The translations under genes and the position numbers were made by a program. A DNA stretch of 64,000 bases from Sinonovacula constricta (taxonomy: Eukaryota; Mollusca; Bivalvia; Cardiida; Solecurtidae): assembly GCA_007844125.1 (NCBI GenBank), contig CM017568.1:4854685-4918684 (forward strand). Direction: 5' to 3'. A model generated the notes under the pieces. It was not told the DNA's origin, ran no database searches, and saw only the letters and a program-made list of their open reading frames with translations. Of this stretch, positions 23,844 to 35,800 are shown one piece after another. Within the stretch, counting starts at the first letter, position 1; the number at the start of each line of letters is the position of its first letter.

Positions 23844-26800
23844 CTGAAATATCAAAAAAACATTATAGATGATATATTTTTACATGATTTCAAACACTTG
23901 TAAAGTAAAACCATATTTACTGCATGATGACACAACCAAAACATTATTGTTTCTTTGTTAGGTTAGTGACAATGTGTTTATTCATTGCATGACACACATA
24001 AGTGCTGTAGCTTCTATACAGCAATGCAAGATAAAAGTTATAAAAGTAACATGGATAGCATTTTCATTATCAAATATAGTACAAATAATGTATCATATAT
24101 ATTTTATGACATGTGTAAGGCTGTTTGTCAATAATTGTTAATTCTTTTTTAATTGACTCAATTACAAAAATATTTATAAAATTAATAAATATTTAGCACT
24201 GCCATCATAAATGAATTTATTTTTCAGTTGAATAATAAAAAATTCGGCAAGTTACAAAAATGCTTGGTATTACCATGTGACCTGCTTTTACATATTAATT
24301 TCTTAAAATGATTATGCATTAAGTGCACATCAATAACAAGACTATTGTCCCATAGGAAACTCACAATCCAGTAAAAATACATCCACAGCAATATTTAAAA
24401 GGTTAAAATTCTGGTAATTTATGATAACTTTCATAAATATTGTTTATGTATGATCTACCTCGAAAGTTAAGTTTTTATCTAGTGTTTTCTTACTTACGGT
24501 GAAAAAATGAAGGTAACGTGTGATTGGTACTGTCTTAAATATATGCCCTAAATAATCCTGTATGTTAGTCCGCAACATTGGACTATGATATTGGTATTCC
24601 TTGTTCTCTCTATATACCACATAGACAAAATATTTTTTTTTTTACCCAATTGCCCCCCACCTGACAAAAAGGACAGAAAATATTAAGTTTCAAAACATTG
24701 TTTAGGTTTTTCTACCAGTATAGAAATAATCATTTGCTTGAACCTCTGACTGAATGCAAAATAAAACAAAGCTGTTCATTTTTTGTATAAAATACCATCT
24801 ACAATTCTATTAATGAGGATTTCTTACGTGGTGTAGCTTACTTACGGTGAAAAAATGAAGGTAACGTGTGATTGGTACTGTCTTAAATATATGCCCTAAA
24901 TAATCCTGTATGTTAGTCCGCAACATTGGACTATGATATTGGTATTCCTTGTTCTCTCTATATACCACATAGACAAAATATTTTTTTTTTTACCCAATTG
25001 CCCCCCACCTGACAAAAAGGACAGAAAATATTAAGTTTCAAAACATTGTTTAGGTTTTTCTACCAGTATAGAAATAATCATTTGCTTGAACCTCTGACTG
25101 AATGCAAAATAAAACAAAGCTGTTCATTTTTTGTATAAAGTACCATCTACAATTCTATTAATGAGGATTTCTTACGTGGTGTAGCAGGTCCCAAGGGTTC
25201 CATCCGTGACTTCTGGATTCTGGTCTCCAAAGCACCAGTTGAGACTGAGAGCTTTGGTCTTTTGAATCTCTCGAGAAGGTTCACACACAGTGACACGGCC
25301 CAACCAGGGGTGGTTCAGGGCATAACTTGTGGGCAGACAGTTGTTGATATCAGTGTCCCCACGCCCAACACGACAACACATGGCCCTTGACAGATGACCA
25401 GGGTCATACAGTAGACCTGTGGTATACAGCAAATACAACATCAAATGGGAATTTAGAGCAGAAGTGAGGAAGGAAATGAATTTGTTCTTCTTAGAACAAT
25501 CCTTATAAACTAATGAAAAAACTGTACAGGCATTTTTAATGCTTTATAAAGATATAAACAATGCTCTATCTAATCCAATTAGCTTGACCTTTTTACAATC
25601 TTGCATACTGATACCAGCATTTCATCATAAACTAAGCACAATACATACAGTTTCTTTATTCAATAATACTGATATACCGCTGCATCATTTCAAGGCTGTT
25701 TAAGAGGTTTATGCCTAAGTTGCATAAATTTAATATTGTCTCATTTGCCACTGGGTTTGAAACCCGTTTATAGATAAATTTTCTACAAATACTAGCATTT
25801 TATGGTACGTTTCCCAATGTACATATCGGATCATAGTCAAAAGGTTAATAATAAATGACGAGCCTACCAAGTGTCAGTGAGTCCATGTAAACAGGTTCTA
25901 GGAAGTGTGAGAGTAGTGCCCCCTGCATGCCGACCACATTCCAACGACACACCTTATCTGAGCATGACATTGTCAACAGTCTTTCTCCACGCTGGATACC
26001 ATCAAATGTCTGACCCTTGAAACCAGCTTCAACAGGGATGGTTCCCTCACCTGCACAGGTAGTTAATGTCAAGGTCATTTAATCACATACACTTGTTAGT
26101 TGAACTTTGAATAGTACAAGCTACCTATTGCTTAATTTCTGGCAAATAATATGTATTTTACTTAACACTGTAGTATATGTATTCTACAATACTTAATAAA
26201 TTTCTACACATTCAATTTTGGAGAATAAAGTCACGATGACAACTTAAGCCAACTTGCAACTACCAAATATTACTGTTGGAAGACTATCCCCAGTAAAGGC
26301 TTAAAGGCTAGACAGATTTATATCTTACAGCATATATCTATATATAGTGGCCACATGAATGTGGGTGCCATGTTTTTAAACTTTTACCGGCGCAGCATGA
26401 ATTGCCCAAGCATAGGAAAATATTGTAGATTCAGATCAGCAAATTCCCACTTGGGACTACCTGATCTGCACTTTTTTTGATTACCACAATCAAGTCTCCA
26501 ACAATATGTCAAGTTATCTTGATATGTAGTTGTGATCAAATAATTTAGAATGGTAAATGGTTTATTAACAAATGCTGAAGGTTAAGGGTCAAGAGGTTGA
26601 GAACAAAACCTATAAACAAAGAAACTGCAGGAAGTATCTTACCTCCCTCCACCTTGGTTCGCAGCAGTCCCTGTACATTACTGGTGAATGTAGGTTCATG
26701 GACAGGCCGTTCTTCCGTATTGACTGGGACCTTCTGACACTCTCCATCTCTAACATGCAAGATGATAAGATAATATACTTGTATTTATTACCTAGCAGAA

Positions 26801-29800
26801 GATAGTGAATTATCTATGAAATTGGGCATTACTTATGAAAACTGGGATACTATGAAGAGAATTTCAAAGGAAAAATATATGTGAACTTTTAAGCTGGCAA
26901 AATGATTAGGGCATGAAATAAATTTCTATTTCTGAATTATGACACACAAACTTGAACATGGATGCAGTTGCCACATAACTTGGGCCTATATACTTGATCT
27001 ATAATCCTGCCACCAACTACCTCTTTATAACCATGACCTTGTTATTAGACAAATCAGACTCACCTGGGAGAGAAAAGGGCACCATCTCCACATGGTGCCG
27101 TGGAGATGTACAGGTGGAAGGTTATATTTGGTCTTATCCTTAGTTTACCACTATGAACCTGCTCAAACAAGGGACTAGGCTTGGTTGGATCCATCTCCAG
27201 AAGTTGCTTATACAGAAATCTGGAAATACAACAAGGTCCCAGAATACATATGATTTTTAATAGATCCTTATATAATTGATTACATAAATGTTACCTCCAA
27301 ATTTTCATCAATAAAAAAACCCCTAAACAATCACTTTACTGGTACTTCCAGTTGTTTTTTAAAAATGCATAACTTTCATAGAACTCCTACACTACAATGT
27401 GGGATCATGTCCCAGTCAGGCTGAAACCTGTAATGAGGTCTTCCAGCTGACCTGTGGTGAGCAGATGGTTCTACCTACACATTAGCCTGGGTTCTACCAA
27501 TAACAGCTGAAAATGATTATGAGCTATGACCATAATTTGGGTACTGCATTGTACTTCACCAACTTTCATAACAAAACATTTTTTAAATATTTTTTTTATA
27601 ATTCAAACAGAAAGCTCATCATGAGACATAAAAGTACCTGATAAATCCTCGGCGTGTAATGATCTCGGCATGGGAATCATTCACAGTGTTTCCCTGCAGA
27701 CTCAACTGTTGTCCTGTGATACACCGATTACCTGTCTCAAGAAGAATACACTGTCAAACCTTTTTTGTTTACTTTTGCAGTACAGGTGAATGTTAAGTTA
27801 TGGTGAATTCCCCTCCTCACCAAGGCATCATGTTTTTTTTAAGAAATCTAAGGTCAATATTGTGAGCTTGAGATTCATATTAACCTATATTTTTTCCTAG
27901 TGATTACTCTTTTCAGCAAGCTTGCAGTTAACAGCATTATTCAGATCAGTGTTTAGTATCTATTACCAACAAATAGCTGAATTTGCCAAATGGCTTAAGT
28001 TAGGCTGTATGAATGACTTACAATTACACTTATACACAAGCAGGCAGGCATCAGGCTCGCACGCACGCACACACACACACACACACACAAGAACTCACCC
28101 GTTCCAAGGCTAACCAGTACTCCTATGTCTGACTCAGACCTCTTCATCACAAGGCCTGCAATCACCTTTCGACCAGCAAATGATTCGCCAGTGATCTGGG
28201 ATACTAGGGCATTGAAACCTCGGTGAGTCAAAGCAGCAATCTTGTCAAAGTGGGTCATGTTGTCAAGGGAGATGACAGAACGAGGAGACTGGAAATACAA
28301 TAGACCATTTCAAACCTGCTGAGTTTAACCAATCAGAAAGAGGTAATTCATTTAATCCTTAAAATGTGTTCACAGGTGAAAGAGGAAAATTATCCAACCT
28401 TCAGCAGACAAAGTATACACAGTTCTGTATAGGTTGAACATGAACATACAATTGTATATATCTGTATTCATGAGTACAAAATCAAAGTTATATATTCAAA
28501 GAGATGTTGAAAGTGAATAGTAACCGAAATACTTTTTGAATCTGTAACTTTACACACAGTGTTTGGCTGTAGGGTACAGAAGTAGACTACAATTAAGCTA
28601 ATTAAATAGCATGGTAAGTGCAATCTTTTTTTTTTTTTTGCTTTTTCATTAAACAATGAAACTGAACATAAAATAAAAATTTGAGTTAATAAAGACACCC
28701 ACAGTCTGAGAAAAAAAAAGTGGTTAATCAGATGCCCAATCTACAGATTAATTTGTTTGTTTTCTGTTACATCAAACTAACACAACTGACCCTTTCTACC
28801 ATAGCAACGGGTCCTTGCTGTAACTAGGTTGGATAAACATTGGCCAGAATGACATCACATATGCAAGTTGCTTTTTATGCAACTGGACTTTTAGCTGCTT
28901 AAACATGTCCAATCAAATTTACTTTTGAGAATGAAAGGATGATTTTTTCATAGTATAGTGAATGGTGTTTGAAAAAGAAATGTCTCTTCCTTGATAATGA
29001 ACTACATGGTTCTTATATGAAAGAATTTCACAGATTTTGGAGTAAAAAGGATATATATCTTGAATCAAATAATTAAAGGAGCATGTTGTGTATATTATCA
29101 TCAGCAGAATGAATAAAATCTAAAATAGTAAATGTCATTTTAAGTCAAGCACTACATTTTTGCATATATAAGAGATTATAGTGTATTGCTTTGAAAGTAT
29201 TTTTGTATTATTTGGTCTTTATTTTATGAAGTGTGAGTTTACTTTTGATACAAGGGTTATTGTGTAGCTGCCGTTTTTTACTAAATTATGCAACTACTAA
29301 ATTATGCAACTACCAAATTATGCAACAACTTTTACCATTACCGGTACATCTAAAATATGATATTTAAAGTGTATTCAATCCAATTAAGTTTTCCACATTC
29401 CTACACAAAAAAAAGACCATTCTTACAAGTGCTTATATGTTTGTTATTCATAAATCTATTCAAATGGGCCAATTACTAATGTCGGCAAATCCTTGAAGAG
29501 TTGATTGGCCTGGGGCAGGTCATAACACTGCCAACACAATTATTTCACTGGTATGCCAGATGTCCTTGTGCTAGGTTTAAATCTATGTGTAGAATATTGT
29601 CACTTGTCAGGTAATTGTTATTTCGCTTGTATACATTTGTTGAGAAAAAGATACTTGATCTATATTTACTGCATTGATATTATTAAAAATGACAATGTTC
29701 AGCCATAAGTAGCAAGGATGTAAACAAAGTGAATATAAGAAATGTGCATTTTCACCATATAATCGCCCCAATTTTCACTCTACAGCACATTACTCTAAAA

Positions 29801-32800
29801 TGTACATATAAACTTATTAGTTATAAGAAAAAAATTATATGAATCCTCATTCTATTAATACTACTATATCAATATCAAAACTATAGTACTTATATAGTAA
29901 GAAAATAAACAACACTCTCAGAAAAGATGTCTATTGTGTCATTGTCTTTATGGGCGCAGCATAAATATCAGTGCAATAAAGTTCATAAAATGCACAAATC
30001 TTCTTACACTTTATATAATACATATATTCCCAAATTAGCTCAATTTCATTTAAATATCTGTGATCAAAGCATTAATTTATTTTGAAACATTCATTATGTG
30101 CATCATCTACTGCCTCCCCAACAACTATCTAACCTGTCTATCAATGGGCTGGCTATCAGGCTCATTTGGGGAAATCTGTATTTTTGGGGTTTTACTGCAC
30201 ACCGACACTTGATATGTCATATGGCACCGAATTTGGGGAAATCCCGTTACCTGAATGGCTAAAGGGTACTGTCAGTCATTACCTGAAGAAGGGTTAATTA
30301 TGGGTCTACTGACAATGTCTAGCTAAATACTGGTGGAGCAAGATCACAGATTTATGTGAAACAAACAGATATTTTTAGTTATGGGGAACATTATCAGGCA
30401 ATTTTTGCACTGCAAATTAGAATTATTTAACTGGTTCTTATCTTTAAGCTGACCAAATGCATACTGTTTAACTTTTTTCTTTTAAGTTTGTTGAAGAGAA
30501 AAGCTTACAGTGAAAATTTCTCTTACTGCTACAGGTGACATTGCTATTAGAAAAACAAACAACATAAGTTAAGGTGTATATATTTACTCTGTTAAGAAAT
30601 GATCATACTACTGGTATGATTAAAACTTTTTACTTTGTTCAAAATACCTCCTGAAAATTGGTACTGACGTGAAATATATATATATTTTTTACAAGTTACT
30701 TTTTCAGCATCAAACTGAATACATGTACTATCCTCTGAGGTACAATGCATAACAAACAAGCAATTAATAATAATAGGAAATAGCAATGCCCAGTTTCATT
30801 TAAAGTGACAATGTATTGCTAAAATAATATTTTATCAATATGTCCCCCGATAAATATTGATATCAGGGATATGCAAAAAGTAAAACAATGACAGCCCTAC
30901 GTAAGCATGTGGGTCAAAGTTACAGTCATGGTGGGACTTTTTATCCAAAGTAGGTTGATCATATACTGAGTGTAAGTGTCATTGAAGACGTTGGTTCATT
31001 TATTTAAAAACAACAATACTCAAATATGTTGACATCTGCAGCTAGAAGTTTAAACATGTACTAAAAGCAGACTTTGCCTATTCTACCCTTTGGCTGTGAC
31101 AATCATCAACACTATTTTGACCATGTAAATATAACAATTATAGTGTGTATATAAAATATATATATATACTGTGTAAATATAACATTTACACCACATAATA
31201 GTTATTACATGGAAAAAATATATATATGTAAATATAACAATTATATTGTGTAAAAACAATAGATTTATAGTATGTAAATAACAGAAACATACCAGATAAA
31301 TATATAAAGAATTATACCACATAAATATTAAATTCATATTGTTAAAACAACACCTATCCCAAAAAAGTATAAAATTATACTGTGTAAAATTTACAATTAC
31401 ACCATGCAACTATACCATTTATACGAAGCAACCATACCATTTATATCACATAAATAAAACATTCATACCAAGTAACTATATACCATTTATACCAAGAAAA
31501 TATAACATACCAAGTAAATATAACATTTATACCAAGTAACTATAACATTTATACCAAGTGAATATAACATATAACATTTACGCCAAGTCAATATAATATT
31601 TATGCCAAGAAACCATATAACATTTTATACCAAGTAACTATCACATTGATACCTAGTAAATATAATGATTATACCAAGTAAATACGGCATTGTACCTCTG
31701 AGCTACTGACAGCAGCTTCTGCCTGAAACTGTCCTTCAGCTGTAAGGATCCGCATGGCCACATCACTCGCTTCCTTGCGACCCTCCTTCTTATTGTGACA
31801 CTTGATACTTGGGAACTTTCTCTTGCCCACAAAAGCTGCCATCTCAAATCTAAGTGAGAAGAAATCCTTTCATGTATTTATACCATATTAATATAAGTCA
31901 TTATATAACTGTGTACATGTATTGAGTAATAATTTTAAATGTTATGCATAACCCACAAGTAGGGTAAGATTCGTTAGTAATTAAGATGACATTATGAAAA
32001 AGTATTACCATTCCATTATTCCCAGATGTCAATGCAATGAATCATGTACATGTTGGCTTTTTTTATCTTGACAAAAGTAAATATAAATGAAGCACCATTT
32101 ATGAAACTGTCTAGAAATTTTCCAGCCAGAGAAAGCTGACACACACACATACAGTTGGTGCCTTGTCTTAGATAATGGCTAATGAATATATGTAGTTTTT
32201 AAGTTTTTAATTGGGTTATAACAACTTACGTTGGTTTATGTGAGGAACCCCACTGCTTGATGACCTCAACACGTGCCTCCATCTTTCTTGACTGGGCATA
32301 CTCCATCAGAGCACTGACTGGGCTCTTGCCCAGGGCTGCAAAACTCTCTGAGCTAAGTGCAAGCTGCATTCCCATTACTTTACTGTTCTGTGCCATAAGT
32401 TGTTGAGTTGAAGAAAGTGATGAAGGTGCAAGGGTGACAGAGGTGGTCTCAACAGCAAACTGATTACTGTTACTCCCTGTACCAGAAAAACTTTCAGGCC
32501 TAGACATCAGCATTTCTCTTGGAGGCCTTGGGATGCTGCTTGTGGTGGGAAAGGTTTGCTCCATGGCTCTAGTAACATAAGATTGGTTTGTGGTAGTTTT
32601 GTAGGACTCTGAAGGCATGGATACATCTGAGTCTTGTCCAAGACTGGCAGGTATGTGCTGCTGATTGCTCTGAATAATCTCCATAGGTGACAAAGGCTTG
32701 GATTTACTAAATGCACTTTTATCTGGTTCAACTCTTTTACCTTCTCTAGATGTAAGACTTTTAAAACACTGGAATGATTTACCCTGGTTCGGGTAATTGG

Positions 32801-35800
32801 CATATTTCTCTGGCAGTTCATCATGCTTGGCTGGTGGCTCAGGTATAATTTTCGATGGAAGTATTTTCTCTACTGGTTTTGGCAATACAGCATGCTCAGA
32901 CCTTGTATTGCTACCTGTGTTTGTGTCATAAGAACCAGGTTCCCACAATTTCTCCTGTCCTGACTGAATAAATGAATTACTGAGTCTTTTGGCCACACTA
33001 AGTTTTGCATTTGTGGTTGGAACAGCGGATAACTTCATAGATGACTTAATGGCAGCACTTGTTTGTGTAAGTGATGACAAAGAAAATGCTGTTTCATCCT
33101 TTCTTCCCTGGGATGCACATGATTTGTTTGCACTGCTAAAGCCTGAGGTTGATTTGAATGTGTCTGACTTTGCAGAAAACATAATTCCACAGGTTGATGG
33201 TATATGACCTTTGAATGAAGGAACATATGACGAAACAGCAGAAGAAAAGGGGGATGATAAGGAAGAATTTATTTTACTCAAATTATAACTTTGTTGTGGG
33301 GCTTGCCTATTTGCTTGATGGAATCCTGAGCTAAGTAGAACACTTGGGGGTGGGGGAGGACCAAAGAATTTGGGTTTAGGTTTTGTGAAAGCAGCTGAAT
33401 CTTGGCTTGAAGAAGAACTATCAGCATCTGCCCCAATGTTAGTTCGCTGAAGCATAAAATCTTTACCACTCTGAGTTATTGTCCAAAGTCTTGAACTACC
33501 TGTCACCAAACATTTAGAGGTTAAACTTGACATGAGATCATCTAAACTATTGGAAACTTTCCTCTTTAACACAAAATGTGTGGCACCAGGAAGCGAGTTT
33601 AATGTGCTCAATATTATAATTTCATCTTCTGACAGACTTTGTGATTTATTCTTTGTATCTGAATACTCATCTGCATCTAATCTGGAATTGTCAGTATTAC
33701 TATCAACACTTGGCTCTACTTTGACTATAGGAGAACTTGGGCTTCTAGCTGAACCATATTCAGATGTAGGATTCCAAGGTGAATCATTACCAGTGGCTGT
33801 TTCCTCCATTGCTGAATTGTCTTCCATTTTCAGACTTTGAAGGGGTTCTTCTATAGTCTCCTCCATGTCATCTCCTTTATCCTCTATGTTTTCTTCTTTA
33901 TCTGGTGATGTTGTGCCAGTGCTTGAGCCATCATCAGATATTGGGTCATCCAAATGAAACATAGCCCTGAAAGGATTTGTAGTCTTCACTTCTGGAATCA
34001 TTTCAGAATCATTTGTTTCCTCCATTTTCTCTGCAGTACTTGCCAAAGGAAACAAGGCTTCTTGCATTCCATGACCTTCATTTGACAACTCATACTTACA
34101 GCTTGTTTCACCACTTGTTTCACCACTGGAACAATCTTTATCTTTCTTAATCTGCCATTTTGGTGGTTTAGTGCCCATTTTTTTCACTATGCCTTGTTCA
34201 TACAACATATGAAGGGATGGGTTAATTTCTTTTGCTCTTGAAAATCCGATTGCCTTTGCAATATCAAGGGGTTTTGATGGTGATTTGCACTTTTTCAAAT
34301 ACTCCAGTATACTTTCACAAATCTGTTAAAAGAAAGAATATAGGTTTGTTAAAATTAAGACACCAAGATCAAAAATGAAGGTTTAAGTGCCGGAAATCGA
34401 TGTTAAGTTCAGAAAGTGTACTAACCTTAAAGGGCAATAGAAAGTGCGTGCCCATGCAATGTGTGCACCCTATTTTGGGCTTCAAATCTTAAGTAAAAAA
34501 ACAGTAGCTAATAGATTGTAGGCACCCAAGTTTAGAAAAAAGTTTTGTCAGCCGTTAAGGTGTAATGAGCGTGTGTCAAAGCTGTTCTCATTGACATAAT
34601 TATTCACACCTTTTTCATAATTTGTCCGCTTCTTAACATACTCTATCTGTGATATCCATAGTGCTGTGTGAAGTTATTTAGTGCCTTCAGGTGATCAACA
34701 ATTTCTGGAAGAAATATCTGTCACCTTTGGCAAACACAAAATTACTGGTGGTCACTAGCTTTAACATGCATCAGCAGCCACTTATAAAAACACATCGTTC
34801 ACACCCTGTCAAATTGCTTCAATTGATATAACCTCGAGAACAGCGTATGTCAGAGTCAGTCAACTTTACCCATGTAATGAGGCAAGTCAACATAGTAACA
34901 CCAAGTAAATTACAGCTTGGTGTGTCTGGCAGACTGAAGTTGAAAGTTTTTTTTGAGTGTTTACCAATGGATAGGCCATGCATTTGATTAACACATTAAT
35001 TAAGCAACATTTCAAACAGTATTGAGAATAAAAAAATGCTAAAAAAAAGGTTTCTACCCATTACATATGCTGTACAAACCATTGTTTCTATGGAAATTAC
35101 GCTTGTATGTTCGTATGGTCAATGAACTGTACCGTTATTCAATACAGTGTTTACTTCCTGTTTGTTGCATTTCGATGGTGTGCACTAAAATCTCACAATG
35201 AAAACTTTAATCAATATAAAACTTATAACTTAAAAAGGTAAGGGCCTGAATATGATAATAAATGGCGGATGGCAGTCGGCAATATACTCTCTCGCGGTCA
35301 AGTAAGGCTTGGGGAGGGATTGGGATTTGCCGGCAGTTTTGCCGATACTTTGCAGCTACATTTCTATCATTATAGCACAGGGGCACTTATGAGGTGCCCA
35401 GAGACTGAACTCGGCTGGTCCATTATACTGACATCGACGAGTCAGGCGTAATGCTGTCTCCTTAGCTCTGAGCGTAAGGAGGAAACCAATACTACCAACT
35501 TTAAAGTCTTTGGTTTGACCCTGCCGGGGTTTGAATGAATGACCTCCCAACCCGCAAGCCGATGCTCTACCAACTGAGCTTGGGGAAAAATTTATTTTTT
35601 TAATAGCTTATAGACTGTGCACAACCCGGCTTTTATTAAATAATTGTGTCAAAAAAAAAACTGTGCATATTCTATAGCTCTTTATGATAACTCCATATTG
35701 CATTTTCATGCCATTACCAAGCTAACATACGTATAAGCAAAAACAATAATAAGCTGAGAAGTTCCCAAGTTAGTATCACAAAAGTAAAATTAAAAGCTGA

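Noticed and set aside
28289..31695. A second ADAR dsRBD exon
   Set aside because: No phase 0-0 exon with dsRBD motifs was seen, and exon 3 joins exon 4 in phase without it.
32507..33840. Other-frame ORFs over ADAR exon 2
   Set aside because: Shadows of the long Ser-rich exon with no family resemblance.
35540..35586. tRNA gene
   Set aside because: The A and B boxes are good but the sequence continues as a SINE body with a second copy at 44.5 kb, and the cloverleaf is incomplete.
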